Shown piece after piece: positions 22,000 through 33,905 of a stretch of DNA of 64,000 nucleotides (position 1 is its first letter; each line of letters opens with the position of its first letter). Under the pieces are notes generated by a model. It had not been told where the DNA came from. It saw only the letters and a program-made list of their open reading frames with translations, and ran no database searches. The DNA comes from Molossus alvarezi. Lineage: Eukaryota > Chordata > Mammalia > Chiroptera > Molossidae. The DNA is taken from NCBI GenBank assembly GCA_037176705.1, contig CM073887.1, positions 43,090,001 through 43,154,000 on the forward strand, written 5' to 3'. A program made the position numbers and the translations under genes.

Positions 22000-22735
22000 T
22001 TAAATTATTTTAATTGCGGTTAAATACATATAACAAAATTTACCATCTTAATTTTTTGGAAGTATTTTAAAATTGATTTTTAGAGAGAGAGGAAGGGAGG
22101 GGGAGAGAGAGAGAAACGTCAATATGAGAGAGAAGCATCGATGTGATGCCTTCCACACACCCCCTACCAGGGATGGAGCCTGAAACCCAGTCATCTGCCC
22201 TGACCGGGAATTGAACCAGCAACCCCCAGGTGCACAGGACAGTGCCCAACCAATTAAGCCACCCCGGCCAGGGCTGCCTACTTCATTCTAAGTGTACAGT
22301 TCTGTAGTGTTGAGCAGATTCACGTTGTGCTACCATCATCACCATCCATCTCTAGAACTTGTTCATCTTGCAAACCTGAAACTCCATACCCATTAAACAA
22401 CATCTTCCCGTTTCCTGTCCCCAGCCCCTGGCCACCACCACTCTCCTTTCTGTGTCTATGACTCTGACTACTCTAGGCGCCTCATGTGAGGGGAATCATC
22501 CAGGATTTACCCTTGTGATTGGCTTATTTCACTTAGGTTCATCCCTGTCGTGGCACGTCAGAATTTCTTTCCTTTTTTAGACTGATACTCTGTTGTACGT
22601 GTATGCCACATTTCGTCTGTCTGTCCATCCGCCATGGACCCTTGGGTTGCTTCCACCTTTTGGCTATTGTGAATAATGCTGCTGTGAACATGGATGTACA
22701 AGTATCTCTTGAAGATCAAGTCACTTTCTTTAACT
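22000..22735 (-). mobile_element. LINE-1 (L1MB-like), antisense, split by a Ves
   Basis: Plus strand shows AAATACATATAACAAAATTT, ACCATCTTA, [SINE], TTCTAAGTGTACAGTTCTG, CTTGCAAACCTGAAACTCC, CTGACTACTCTAGGCGCCTC, then TTGGGTTGCTTCCACC and GTGAATAATGCTGCTGTGAA. That is the full order of an antisense L1MB-type 3' UTR running into the ORF2 end. A paralogous copy of the same segment lies at 26165-26850. Confidence 0.85.
22052..22274 (-). mobile_element. Ves SINE inside the L1
   Basis: It is reversed: TTTTAAAATTGATTTTTAGA, the GAGAGAGAGAAACGTC body, GGGAATTGAACCAGCAACC, and the end CACCCCGGCCAGGGC at 22274. A clean TSD is not visible, and extra bases (TGCCTACTTCA) follow before L1 resumes. The left boundary is uncertain by about 15 bp. 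Confidence 0.85.
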
Positions 22736-22739
22736 GATA

Positions 22740-23625
22740 CATTGGGAACAATAACACCTGCCCCATCTACCTCCCAGGATTGTTTCAAGGATCAAGTTGT
22801 GATGAGTGTGGAAGGAATTGTGAAGTGTAAAGGACGATCTAAGGGGGTGGGAGGTGGTCATTATAGTCCTCCCCCATCATCAACCTTGATTGGGAAGAAT
22901 CAGCTTTCACCAAGAGAAAACAGGCTTGGAATATTTTCCTAATCCCAACGCGGGGAGGGACATTTGGCAGATCTAGAGCCTAGGAAGGGGTAGCTCAGAG
23001 GGCAATTCGAGCCCAGGTTCATGGTCCACGCCCAGTTTCTATTTACTTCCCCAACTGGATGAGGCACAGGGATGGAACTTGGCTAAAATGTCTGAACCAG
23101 GGACCCGTGGCTGGTGGATGGACCCACCATTTTCTTCCCGGAGCTCAAGCCTTAGCAGGGTTCCCACATTCCTACCTCCAGACATGAGGGGCCACCTTGT
23201 GGGAGCCCCTGCAGGGTAGAGCAGCCTTGAAGTGGCCCCTTTGCAGCCTCCCCTTCCCATCCCCTCCTCACCTTGCCCAGTGCCTCCGCTTCTCAGGCGG
23301 GTGTCACCGGCCTCATCCTGTGAACCCTCTGGAACCTCTCTTGTCCCCAGGCTCTGCTCCGAGCCCGGGCTGGCCTGGCATCCTGTGTGAACACCGCTCT
23401 GGTTGCTGCTGAAGCTCCAGCACATTTCTCAGAGTCCTGCCGTCCTTCCTCCCTCCTCCTGGCCTCAGCGCTGTTTGTTCTCCTCCTGCTCCCAGAAGAC
23501 TGCTGCCTACAGATGCGCCAGTGGTTAGAACTTCATCCCCTAGGGCCTGGGGCACAGCCTCTACTTGGCAATTTCTCCTTAGGGGCCAGGGCCCTGAGGC
23601 CCCACTGCCCCCACCGCCACTCTGT
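22740..23625. other. unique sequence
   Basis: No supported exon is present. GC-rich from about 23160. The two overlapping frames at 23039-23425 (minus) and 23387-23707 (plus) have no family signature. Confidence 0.35.
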
Positions 23626-23893
23626 AGCACGTGCCACTTTGCCTTCTTTCTGCTCATCTCCCACATTGGACTGTGAGCTTCATGGGGCCGGGGTACCCCG
23701 TGCCTAGCATAGCTCTGGTACATAGCAAGTGCGCAGAAGAGGTTTGCTGATAGAATGCAAGACTCCCCTACTGGACTAGACTCTCCCGGGTATAGACATG
23801 CATTTCTCTCCCCATCCCCCACATCCAGCATAGTGCCTGGGACATAGCCAGGCCCAGGAAATGATTGAATAAATGAAAAGATGAATGAATCAT
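23626..23893 (+). mobile_element. L2 LINE 3' ends, two in tandem
   Basis: GGACTGTGAGCTTCATGGGG followed by GTGCCTAGCATAGCTCTGGT and ACATAGCAAGTGCGCAG is one L2 3' end. About 100 bp further, CCAGCATAGTGCCTGGGACA then AATAAATGAAAAGATGAATG is another. The second keeps the terminal GAATGAAT-like repeat of L2. Confidence 0.75.
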
Positions 23894-26160
23894 GAGGCCG
23901 GAAGCCTCTGTCAGCTCAGAGCAGGGCAGAGCAATGCTTCTGCGTGGATCTTGCTGCCACGTCAGGAGAGGCTGTATCTGACGGTGGGCCCTGGGGCCGT
24001 GTGGCTGCTGCTGAGATGAGGAGACCCCAGGTGGGAGGAGGGACATGGGAGGCAGAGGGATGAGTCAAGCAAAGCTTCTGCCAGCCATAGCTCTGTGCGC
24101 CTGGCTCCTCTCTCTTTGCTGCTGGAGCTGATTCACGGCAGATCTGTTGCTACGTCCGTGAGCCTCAGAGGTAGGACGTTTGAAAAAGCATCTGGCTCCC
24201 TATTGTCCCAAGAATAGGCAAACCTGCTTCTTTGGAGTCTTACCTGGCTGCTCAAATGCCCTGGACAAGTAAAAGTCTGAAATTTCCATGTTACCCTCAA
24301 TTCTCTTCTTCTAACCAGCCGAACAGGCTACTGCGTGTTCTCTGTGGGTCTGGCTTGTTTCCTGGCAGCATCTCGGAACCTACCGTCTGGACCCCGGCCT
24401 AGTGAACAGCCCGCAGGACCCTGGCTCACCAGCTTGGGAATTGCTCGCTGGCGACCACCCAGATGGGACCGCCCACCTCAGGCCTCTTGCTTTACTCTGA
24501 AATGCCTCGCTCCACACTGGCCCCTCTCTGTCTGCCAAAGGCCTGCAGACCAGCTTGACAAGGGTTTCTCCTTAATCTGTTTTCACAACCTGTGAGTGAA
24601 CTCTGTGCAATGCAGGTATCAGACGTTAGTGGCATCTTTTAATTCTCTATTATTGATGAAAATTTTTGGTCTGGAAAGAAAAACCGGCTTTGTGATTGAT
24701 TTCCATCAGCTTAATTCACCTTTGATATCGACCGGTGCATATGTTAGAGCGAAAGACTAAATCCGGGCTGTTTCAGAGGAACAGGGGATGTTACTGCAGA
24801 GTGTCCAGGTTTGGGGTGCAGGGGCACATCTGGCTGTCTGCATTCTCGGACAGTCCTTCACGTCCTGGCTTTCCCTCTGTGTGAGGTCTTAGCGGGCAGG
24901 TGCATCTCTGTGTTCTCCTGCTCACCTCCCCAGACGCAGTACAGTACTCGGCACGTAGCTGACTCTCAGCCAACGTTTGTGAGGCACATTTGTTTTAACA
25001 GCCTCCAGAGTTCATTACAGCCCTTAATTATCGTGCATCAGGAGGGAATCCCAGTGCTCACATCACGCAAGTCTGCGTGAGTGCCGTGGGGACTAGGATT
25101 CTGGGAAAGGTCCCGGATGCCCATCATACGAGCCGACAGATGATGGTTTTTCTCAGGAACATACTGACAGGCCCTGATTTGGGAACGTGCTTTGGCACTT
25201 GGAGGCGACTTTAGCAGGCAACTCCTGGTACAGTTCTGGGCACTGCCGCCCTGCCCTATGACCACCACCACCAGCATCCTCCCATCCTCACACTGACATC
25301 CTCATGTGCCTGGTCGGCATGGCCCACTCTCCCTCTGCCCAGAGTCCCAGGGTAGAGCCAAGGGCCGGGGTGAGGGGACATGGGGGACCGGGGGAGCACA
25401 GAGTTTTCTTCCTTCTCTTTCCTTTCTACATGAGACCTGGGACAGAAATTCTGGATCCGGTTCTTGGCTCCCCCAGGGCAGGGCCCACTTGGGAAAGTTC
25501 CCAAACCTCTCTCTGGGCCTGCAGATGCCCTTGTGAGATGTGGCTGTTAAGACTTGTCCCCCTGCCTCTCAGGTGGGCAGTTTAGTTCCATGTGGGGGAC
25601 CAAGGGAGGCTGCCTGAGAGGTGCCAGCCAATTGAGTCCTGTAGGAGCAACCCCGAGGAAGGGGTGGGGAGCACAGAGCAGGAAGGGGTGTCTGCCCACA
25701 AACCAGGAGGGGGGCTGAGTGCGAGCAAGTGCTGTGCTCACCCCACCTGTGCTGGCCAGGGCTGGCCTGGCATGGGGGCAGCGATGGCCGGACTCCCCGG
25801 AGCTCGAGGACATGCAGGTGAGAGAGGTGACAGGAGCCAGGTGCAGGGGAGCTGAGCTGGGTCTTTGGGACCAAGGATGGCAGTGCCGGAAGGGTCTCCA
25901 AGGCCAGAGCCAAGGTTCCTGTGTTGTGGTGGAAGGGGGTGAGGCTGCTCCTCTGGACGCCCAGCGGGACGGAGCAGAGGAGAGGAGACCGATCCCATGT
26001 CCTCAGTGTGGGGGAACCGGAGGACTCTGGGGGCTCCGGGGTGCCTTTCGTGACTTCCCCAGCGCATTGGGAGAGGGGAGTGTGAGGCTGGGATGGAAGA
26101 GCCGGATGCATGTCCTAGGTGAGACTCTCTGAGCCGCAACTTTCTCTAACACTTCGTTAC
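23894..26160. other. unique sequence
   Basis: No supported exon is present. A repeat-free AT-rich island at about 24570-24770 (AATTTTTGGTCTGGAAAG, TTGATTTCCATCAGCTTAAT) stands out as a weak candidate regulatory element. From 25540 to 26130 the sequence is GC-rich and open on both strands, including a 180-codon minus frame and a 137-codon plus frame over the same DNA, which argues against either being real. Confidence 0.35.
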
Positions 26161-26164
26161 AAAA

Positions 26165-26301
26165 ATGGTAATAGTTGGATATCTTTTAAACTAATTTTAA
26201 TGTGGTAAAATACATGACACAAAATGTACCATCTCCATCATTTTTTTTAATCCTCACCTGAGGATATTTTTACATTTTATCTTCAGACAGAGTGGGGTGG
26301 G

Positions 26302-26347
<46 letters not shown>

Positions 26348-26850
26348 TCGATGTGAGAGAGACACATTGGTTGGTTGGCTCCCACACGACCCCAACTGGG
26401 GCCAGGTACAAACCACAACTGAGGTACGTGCCCTTGGCTGTAATCGAACCCGGGACTCTTTGGTCTGCAGGCTAACACTCTAACCGCTGAGCCAAACCAG
26501 CCAGGGCCCATCTCCACCATTTTTAAGTGTGCAGTTCCGTAGTACTACATATATGTACATTGCTGTGCAGCAGAGTTCCCGAGCCTTTTCATCCTACAAG
26601 ACTGAAACTCAGTCCCATTAAACAGCTGCCCCTGTACCCTCCCCCCAGTAACCACCATTCTACTTTACGTGTCTACCTCATGAGGTTGACTACTCTAGGG
26701 ACCTCATGTAGTGGAAGCATGTGGTATTTGTCCTTTGGTGACTGGCTCGTTTCGCTGAGCGGTCCTCAGAGCCGATCCGTGTTGTAGCTGGTGTCAGGAT
26801 TTCTTTCTTGTTAACGGGTGAATAATACCCTATTGTACAGTCACTGTGGA
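26165..26850 (-). mobile_element. LINE-1 (L1MB-like), antisense, split by a Ves
   Basis: It is the same antisense L1 segment as at 22000-22735: TAAAATACATGACACAAAAT, [SINE], TTTTTAAGTGTGCAGTTCCG, CTACAAGACTGAAACTCAG, TTGACTACTCTAGGGACCTC, then GTGAATAATACCCTATTGTA. It is shorter at the ORF2 side. Confidence 0.85.
26229..26519 (-). mobile_element. Ves SINE with 12-bp TSD inside the L1
   Basis: CCATCTCCATCA (26229-26240) and CCATCTCCACCA (26508-26519) flank a reversed Ves of 267 bp. Its body contains a pure (GA)n run at about 26305-26343. It has the longer body type with ATCCTCACCTGAGGATATTT, like the copy at 20201. The head ends CAAACCAGCCAGGGC. Confidence 0.95.
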
Positions 26851-27640
26851 GGTCAAAGGGCAGTGCAGGAGAAGGTGATGTGTGAACTCTGAAGCCTGCA
26901 CGTGCTCCACAGGAACTCTGTGCAAGACTGGCCCCATCGGCTAGTGGAGTGGACCACAGGGTGGGAGCTGGCTTGAGCAGGGACCAGGGAGTAGGGAGGA
27001 ACAGCAGGGAGCAGGAGTGGATAGGCCCCCTGTGAACAGCGTGGTTCTGTTGGGTGACTGTGAGACAGCCTGGCCGATGTCGTCCCTGCTGGATAGATGT
27101 GGAAGCCGAGGCTCAGAAAGGTTAAGCCATGCTCCCAAAGTCACAGAGCCAGTAAGTGAAAAACGTTGACCAGAATGGATTGCTTCTGTCACTGTGCAAC
27201 CCATTCGTCTGTGACATATGTGTAAAAACAAGAATAGTCTATGTTTAGACAGGAAACAACTTGCAGTGTATTTTTGAAGATGACACGGAGATGCTGGGCA
27301 GCAGAGAAGTTGAGCAGAGGCTGAAAGTACCCTGTGTGGAACAGGAGGATACTGAGACCAGTTTAAGAAGCAGGATCAGAGATGGAGGCTGGGCGAAATG
27401 CTGGGATATGGTGTGAAGAGCATGGAGAACTACCGCGCAGACAAGAGCGGCCACTGACTGCCAAAGAACCCTCTGGCAGGACACCTTGGTGGGAGAACGT
27501 ATGGCACCCTTGCAGCAGAAAAAGCCAAAGTCGGGGTGCACAGTCAGGGGAATCTACACAGGTGGCAGTGAGGTACCTAAGGAAGTGGAAGCTAAACATG
27601 GGGGGTCAATATGGCAGGGACCTCAGAGAGTATGAGGACA
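26851..27640. other. unique sequence with MIR remnant
   Basis: No gene is seen. At 27085-27175 the words GTGGAAGCCGAGGCTCAGAA, AGGTTAAGCCATGC and AAAGTCACAGAGCCAGTAAG mark a sense MIR 3' half. Confidence 0.45.
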
Positions 27641-27800
27641 CTCTCTATTCGCTTCTTTGCCATTTTATAGCTGGGTGAACTGAAGCTTAAAGAGCAACTT
27701 GCCCAAGAACCCAGTTCTCCTAGCCCCAAGGTCAGTGCTCAGCCCTGATGTGGTGCCATGTGTATTGGGCACCTGCTCTGTGCTTAGTTGCTAGGGAATA
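27640..27800 (+). mobile_element. MIR fragment
   Basis: GCCATTTTATAGCTGGGTGA, then ACTGAAGCTTAAAGAGCAAC and TTGCCCAAGAACCCAG, is sense MIR. Confidence 0.55.
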
Positions 27801-27871
27801 TATACAAGGGCTTACTATGTGCTTTAGGACGGCTGTTCTGTAATAATATAGTAGGAGTCTGATGCGTGCTC

Positions 27872-27884
27872 GGGGGGGGGGGGG
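27872..27884. repeat. G13 homopolymer
   Basis: Thirteen consecutive G follow GCTC. It is likely unstable in replication and a possible assembly or length-call problem site. Confidence 0.9.
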
Positions 27885-29240
27885 CAGTAGAGGCAAGTCC
27901 AGGTTCAAGGCTGAAAAACTCCATGGCAAAGGTGGGACTTGAACTGGGCTTGGAGTGTAGAACGTGAGGGAGGGGGTCATTCACAAGCCAGAAAGGAATA
28001 AAAAGGCTCCCGTTAGACGCAGAGGGAGAAGGAGGCTGTGTATCAGCCGCGATGGTTTCTGAGACCGAAGTGGGCAGTGCTGAGCAGAAGCTGGAGAGAA
28101 ACATTCTCCAGCAAAGGTTCCCTAGTTCCCTGATGAACTGTCTGGAGACAAAGGCAAGAGGAGGAGAGCCGGTGGCATCAGACTTGCAGTAACAGAGCCT
28201 CCAGAATGGTGTTTGTGTTTACAGGCATTTATTTAATATATATTTTAGGGAAAACATTCTGCAACTTGCACGCCAAAGTAGTGATTCCCTGGGATGACAC
28301 GACATTGATTAAGTAAAAATGTGAGCGGAGTTACAGAAAAAAATATAGAGACAAGACTATGGTTGGTATGGCTGGTGTGGTGCATATCACGGTGGTGGGA
28401 TCGAGTGACTGGGAAACACTGAATCAAAGGATAAAGGAGAATCATGTGGGAGGCACAGAGCTGGGTCATATGATGAAGCCATTGGACAGTGGAGTACGCC
28501 AAGGAATGTGAGGATTCTGTGATCAAAACTCTTGGAAAGTTCTTTTTAAAGATTGAGGGAAATGACAAGACCCATGAGACAACTCCTTAGTTCCATAGTT
28601 AGGAGGCAATTGTCCTTGCAACTGTGGTTAAGAAAAATTCATCTCTGATCTTCTCATGTTTCCATCTTTGCCGCGGGTGCTGGGAAACTTATAGCTCAGT
28701 TCTGTACTCAGCTGTGTTCATTCCCTTGAATCTAGCTTTTAAAGGACAGTTATAATTATTCCTCCTTCCACACATACCTCCCCATTTAGCATGTCTCTTG
28801 TCCTTGTTTTTATAATGATTTTTAAAATTATGCTGTGTCATATCCTTTTAGCAAATAAGCCGGAAGTAAAGAAGTATTTTAAAAGCATTTCCAAGACTAT
28901 GTTACAAGAGCAGCAGAGAGAATACCGTCATGCACAGTATGCTTTTTAATGTTACCCCCTGAGGTCTTCATCAGCCTTCTGGGTCTCTTTCTGCCTTGTC
29001 GTGAACTCCACCTGCATTGAAGTTTAGGGCTCAGTTTTATGCTCAATGACAGCATCTACCCTTAGTCTAGGATACACAGATCCATCCACCTTCCTTAATT
29101 GATTCATATACTTTTAAGTACTGTTATTTTAATTTTTGTGTGCCTTCTATTGTGAGCTACCACAATTGTTTTTGGAAATGAATGGAATATAAATACCTGG
29201 AAGTAAAAAGGAATGAAAGGGTGGAGTATGTGAGTATTTA
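27885..29240. other. unique sequence
   Basis: No exon and no confident repeat are seen. Composition is ordinary, AT-rich after 28620. Small minus-strand frames (up to 107 codons) look random. Confidence 0.35.
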
Positions 29241-29250
29241 AAATGTATAA

Positions 29251-29466
29251 GAAGCCCGGCTGGTGTGGCTCAGTGGTTGAGCATCGGACCCATGTACCAA
29301 GAGGTTGCTGGTTCAATTCCCGGTCAGAGCACATGCCCAGGTTGTGGGCCAAATCCCCAGTGTGGGGCATGCAGGAGGCGGTCAGTCGATGTTCTCTCTC
29401 ATCCATGTTTCTCTCTCTCTCTCCCTCTCCCTTCCTCTCTCTAAAATCAATAAAGGAAAAAAAAAA
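29251..29466 (+). mobile_element. Ves SINE, sense orientation
   Basis: Starts GCCCGGCTGGTGTGGCTCAG, with an A box in TGGCTCAGTGGTTGAGC and a B box in GGTTCAATTCCCGGTC. It continues through CATGCAGGAGGCGGTCAGTC to the CTCTCT body and ends AAAATCAATAAAGG with an A-tail. One of only two Ves copies here in plus orientation. The TSD is poor (ATAAGAA versus ATAAAGA). Confidence 0.9.
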
Positions 29467-29469
29467 CAT

Positions 29470-30430
29470 ATAAAGAGAGTTGATAGAAGTTGATGCATAT
29501 TTCCTTAAGATGGCAGAAGTGGAACGTTTGAAGGGGTCAACGTTGAGAACAAATCATGACAAGTATTGTAATAGCAATTTCTTTTCTTTCTACAAACTGT
29601 TATGCTTCCTTCCCTGAAACATGGTGGGGCTTCCCCCCTACATCCCCCTTGGCATGATGAGAGATGAGGACATACGAAGTCAGAAGACAATGGGCTACCA
29701 CCACAGGACGTAGGAGAGTCAGGTAATAATGGCCAACTAACGTCTGATTAGTTGTCCACATGGCTCAACTTAACGGAGGCAGAGATGAGCAAGAATCGGA
29801 AGGGAAGCTTTCACCTCTCTTCCCTCGGTGAAAGATGCATGGGGAGGCGATGTGTCTCAGAGCAGAAGTGGGGTTTGTGGTTGGAGTGCTGGGAAGGGAG
29901 GAAATGTGTGGAAGATGAAGGAAACCGTTTACTGGAAAGGAAATGGGACACAGGGCAGAGTGAAGAATGGGACCGGAGGACTTGAGGAGGCCGTCGTGTA
30001 GGGAAGCGAAGCGTGAAAGAGCTCCAACCCAAAACACAGGAGAGGGGAGGCATTGGTGGCACTAATGTAAAAAGGACCTTTAGCAGTTTCGGTGAAATCC
30101 AGGGTTGCAGCAAGTGAAAAAAGTTTGAAGAGAAAGCAATGCATTTACTCAGTCTCTAAATGAAGAAGGGCTTGGAATTGGGTCTATTAAGTCCAAGTGT
30201 CCAGCAGAATAGTCACTAAGGAGGAGAGTTGAAGAGAAGTGGTTGGTATCTGTGGCCGGTTCCAAATTACAGCTGGTGACGGGTGGGGGTGGGGTGTTCT
30301 AAAGATGTGCACGGAGCCATGTGTCTGTGGATGTTCCCGTCATGGCCTCCTCCCCACAAATTCACATTTGACCCTTACCTGTGTATACCCCACCCCAGCC
30401 TGACTTGCCATGTACTATGTGCATATGTGT
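29470..30430. other. unique sequence
   Basis: No gene is seen. The stretch 29760-30030 is purine-rich on the plus strand, which opens long frames on both strands without coding signs. Confidence 0.35.
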
Positions 30431-30434
30431 TAGG

Positions 30435-30785
30435 CTAATAATGTTGGTGGTCGTAGTAGATAAATACCAGAATGTCAGTGGTTCAATAGGATTTCGATTT
30501 ATTTCTTGTCCGCATATGAGTACAGTGGGATAATTTGTGGGTGGCCTTCCATGTGGTGATTCAAGAACCCAGGTTACTCCATCCTCTATCTCCAGGGATC
30601 CTAGAGTCCTTCACTTTTATTCAAGCCAGTGTGTGGGGAAAGAGGATGGACAATTACCTGTGGAGGATTTTATGGGCCTAGAAGTGATGTTCACTTCCGC
30701 TCACGTCCCATTGGCTAGAGCTCGGTCACATGGCCACACTGATAGCTAAGGAGTCTGGGAAACACTGTGTGCCCAGGAAGAACGA
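30435..30785. repeat. probable old interspersed repeat, class unknown
   Basis: TTCGATTTATTTCTTGTCCG, then CCAGGTTACTCCATCC and ACTTCCGCTCACGTCCCATT with GGTCACATGGCCACACTGA, follows the order of an old mammalian repeat whose name I cannot give. No coding. Confidence 0.4.
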
Positions 30786-32330
30786 GGGAATCGATTTAGT
30801 AATTACATAGCTGTCAATGTCACATCACAGTATTTTAAAAAAATAAATGAAACTCAAACATTAAGACCAGATCTCATTAGAGGGTAATTATGTTTATTGC
30901 TGTAGGATTCTTTGCTGTTTTGAAGAATTCAGCAAAGTGGTATTAAATAGAAGCTCTCCACCTAGGGTGCATTTAATAAGCCGCTCAGTCCTCACTGTGC
31001 TCGGTCCAGTGCTGCACCAGGCACAGAGGAGCGGCGCTGTGGCTGAAGCGACTCCTGACCCGAGGCGCCAGAGGTCTTGGGGTCTGCATATTTGATGTAT
31101 GAGTTTCTCCTGCAGGCGGAGGGGGTTGGGGCTAAGAGAAGGAACATACAGATGGAGGCATCAACCTACTTGGAGAACTGATTCTTCCTGTAAAAGTTTG
31201 CCTTGTAGTTCACATGCTCACCTCCTGGGTCTCTCGAGAAGCCCAGCAGCCCCCCCACCCCCACCCTTTGGCCTTGGCTCTCCAGATTTCCTGGGGTACA
31301 GATTTCCTGGCATTGCTCTCTGTAGCCCACATCCATCCGGCGGCAGGCACCTCACGGGACCGGGGCAGAGTGACTTTCCAACCAGAAGGCCCCACCCAGG
31401 TGAGCCTGGGCAGGACAGCCCAGTGCAAGCAGCTTCTCCATCTGCCCTGTCACTTCCATATTGGGTCTCACTTGCTGTCTGCTGTCAGGTCTGGTTGCTC
31501 TCAGCATCCCCGTGGTCCTGGCCTGTCCGTCCCATGAAATCCTGTGTTTTCAGATTGCTTTTCCCTGGATGCATTCGCCTGCTGCTGTCCTGGTTTCACC
31601 CTTTACAGTTCCTGCCTGCTCTTCAGAGGGCGGAGCGTGGCCCGGAGATGCCGGCTGGGGAGCCAAGCGCAGCAACATCTAATCCTGGCCCTGTCCTTGT
31701 CTGACCCACACACACCAACTCAGACTTGTTTTAATGGCCTCGGGGTGAGTCCTCGCTCCGGCACTGACAGCTGTCCTCCCGCCTTCTCACTTCGTCTGCC
31801 CAGCCTCCCTCCTCCTTCTCAATCTATGGGTCCAGGAGGTTGAAGGGGCTCTCCCTGCCCTCGGCCACCTGCTCCCTGCAAGAGGAGACTAGATGTTTAA
31901 TTCTCCTTCCTCCTCTGCTCCCACAGCACCCTGGACAGGGACCTTCCAGTCCTAACCTTGCGGCCCCTGTGTTTCCATCTCCCCACAGGGGTTTGGAGTT
32001 CTCTAGGCAAGACTGTCTTTCAGGATGTGTTGAATGAGTGAATGAATGAATGGATTTGCACTGAGGAAGAGTGGGGGTGGGGGCTTCTCTGCACCCACCC
32101 AGACTCAGGGGTGACCACGATCGGCCTGTACTTCTGCCCAATGGGATTGTCAGGAGATGGCCCTCATCAGTGTGTGTTCACATTTTTACTGGTTCAGGAT
32201 TTTAAAAGGGGGCTCTCCAAGTGACTTGGCTTCAGCATAGAGTCTTCACCATCCACAGCCTGAACAGAGTGCTACAGCGCAACTGTTTCAGTCTGAAACA
32301 TAAGACCGGCCTTCCCACCCCCTTCCCTAG
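30786..32330. other. unique sequence
   Basis: No supported exon is present. 30790-30960 is AT-rich and repeat-free. At about 31900-32055 a worn L2-like 3' end may be present, ending GTGTTGAATGAGTGAATGAA. The 201-codon plus frame at 31099-31704 overlaps other frames and has no family signature. Confidence 0.35.
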
Positions 32331-32334
32331 GTGG

Positions 32335-32515
32335 CCGTTGCAGTCAGAACGCGGGCCTCGGACCTGTCTCCAAACCTCAGCTCAGAGATCTGGGACAAGT
32401 TGTTTCTCCTCCATAAGCCATTATTTCCATATCTGCGAAATAGGGATAATCACATTTACCACTCAGAGTTGTTATCAGGGTTGGTGTCAGGACTGAAAGA
32501 GGTGTTTCCCTTATG
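32335..32515 (-). mobile_element. MIR SINE
   Basis: CAGCTCAGAGATCTGGGACA, then TTTCCATATCTGCGAAATAG and GGGATAATCACATTTACC, is antisense MIR. Confidence 0.65.
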
Positions 32516-32539
32516 GCACATGTATTGTCATTGCACAAT

Positions 32540-32690
32540 TATGTTTAATTGCTTCTCCTTGACTACAAGCTGGTTCTCTGCTCCATCCTCAGGGTCCTGT
32601 TCTGGTGCAGTAAGTATTTATTGAATGGATTGCCAGGAACACCAAACTTAGTGCTTGGTACAGAGTAGGTAGGCAATGACTAGTGGTAGT
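32540..32690 (+). mobile_element. L2 LINE 3' end
   Basis: GACTACAAGCTGGTTCTCTG, then GTAAGTATTTATTGAATGGA and TTAGTGCTTGGTACAGAGTA with GGTAGGCAATGAC, is the L2 3' end order. Confidence 0.55.
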
Positions 32691-33305
32691 TACTGCTTTT
32701 TTCTGTCCCACCCTCCTAGAATGTGAGTTCCTTTGTAGGAATAAAATGTGATCTTCTCTTTGTCATCACTTTGTAACCTCTTCAATCCTTTGTATCTTGC
32801 GGGAGGAAAAAAACAAACCAATAATGATGTAGAAATAAGACCCTGGGCACTGGAAAATCCAAGAGGAGTGCTTTCTACCACTGTCTCCTGAAGAGAGTGG
32901 GGGGAACATGCCCAGCTCATGCCCCGTTCTGGCACCATGAAGGTCCACAGGCTTACAGAGAAAGCAGGCGGTCTAGACACAGGCACTAAGGAGGATCTGT
33001 AGTAGAGGCAGGGAGGAGGGGCAGAGGGGAAAGCAGGGGGCTGCCCGGCTCTGCCACCCTCAGCTCATTTCATAGCTGTCCTTCCAAAGCCTTGCTCTCA
33101 GCCACCTCAACCCAGAGCCCTTTGGAGCCTGAGTGAGCATCCTTCACTTTTGGGGTAGAAGCCAGCCCCACTGAGTCCTGCACTTGGGGTGAGTTTGCCT
33201 GGGTTTATTCTCCTTTATCTCCTCCTGCCACTGAGCCCCCTCGGGTTTGTGGCTGCAGGGTGGGACGCCAGGAATACACTTACATCTGAATGATTTTCTT
33301 TTTCT
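32691..33305. other. unique sequence
   Basis: No gene or confident repeat is seen. Confidence 0.35.
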
Positions 33306-33309
33306 TTTC

Positions 33310-33905
33310 TTTCTTTTTCTACTTTTTATTGCAGATATAATACATGTTGATTGAAAAGAATTTCATGAAGACAGAAAATTCCAAAGATGAAAATAAAAAG
33401 GACCTGTTTTTATATAGCCCAGAAATAACCACTATACAGTTTTTGGTTTAGACTTTTATTTTTTGTTTATCCTTAAGTATGCATATGTAGGGCATCCCCC
33501 CAAAATGTATACACAACTTTGAATAATTGTAAAGCCAGCATTTATTAAAATACATCTCATTTTCAAGATGTAATAGAATCTACAGATACCCTGCATACTA
33601 TATTTTGGGGACACCCTGTGTATAATTTAAAGACAAAATGGGGTCATAATATATGTACTCTTTTATATTATACTTTTTTACTTATATTATTAACATTTTC
33701 AAATATGAAAAACATTTTTACAGCGACATTTTTTATTGACTGAAAATCATTTAGTGCATAGATGTAGATTACCCTCTTATTGTGATATATCCAGATGGGT
33801 TCCAGGTTTTTGGCTATTGTGATACATATCTTTGTGTCTGCATGTTGTCTGGAATTTAGAATTATATTTTTCAGGTTAATTCTTAGAAATAAAAATATGG
33901 ATAGA
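33310..33905 (-). mobile_element. LINE-1 (old L1M), antisense, split by a mariner MITE
   Basis: TACTTTTTATTGCAGATATA, then CAGAAATAACCACTATACAG, [MITE], AAAATGGGGTCATAATATAT, and GGGTTCCAGGTTTTTGGCTA with TTCTTAGAAATAAAAATATG, is the antisense L1M 3' UTR and the last part of ORF2. Confidence 0.75.
33490..33620. mobile_element. mariner-type MITE
   Basis: The left end GGGCATCCCCCCAAAATGTA and right end TATTTTGGGGACACCCTGTG are inverted copies (GGGTGTCCCC-AAAAT). The body is AT-rich and lacks a transposase. TA lies on both sides (33488-33489 and 33621-33622), the tc1/mariner target. The left end has lost a few terminal bases. Confidence 0.8.

Noticed and set aside
25569..26139. 180-codon minus and 137-codon plus frames over the same DNA
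   Set aside because: Opposed frames over the same GC-rich bases with no family signature; neither has an exon-like boundary.
26305..26343. Independent (GA)n microsatellite
   Set aside because: It lies within the GAGA body of a Ves SINE and is an expansion of it, so it is described there. The (TC)n at 62028-62060 is the same case.
29251..29340. A functional tRNA gene, based on A and B boxes
   Set aside because: It is the head of a Ves SINE followed by the SINE body and A-tail. No acceptor-stem pairing is kept; the same holds for the other eight heads.
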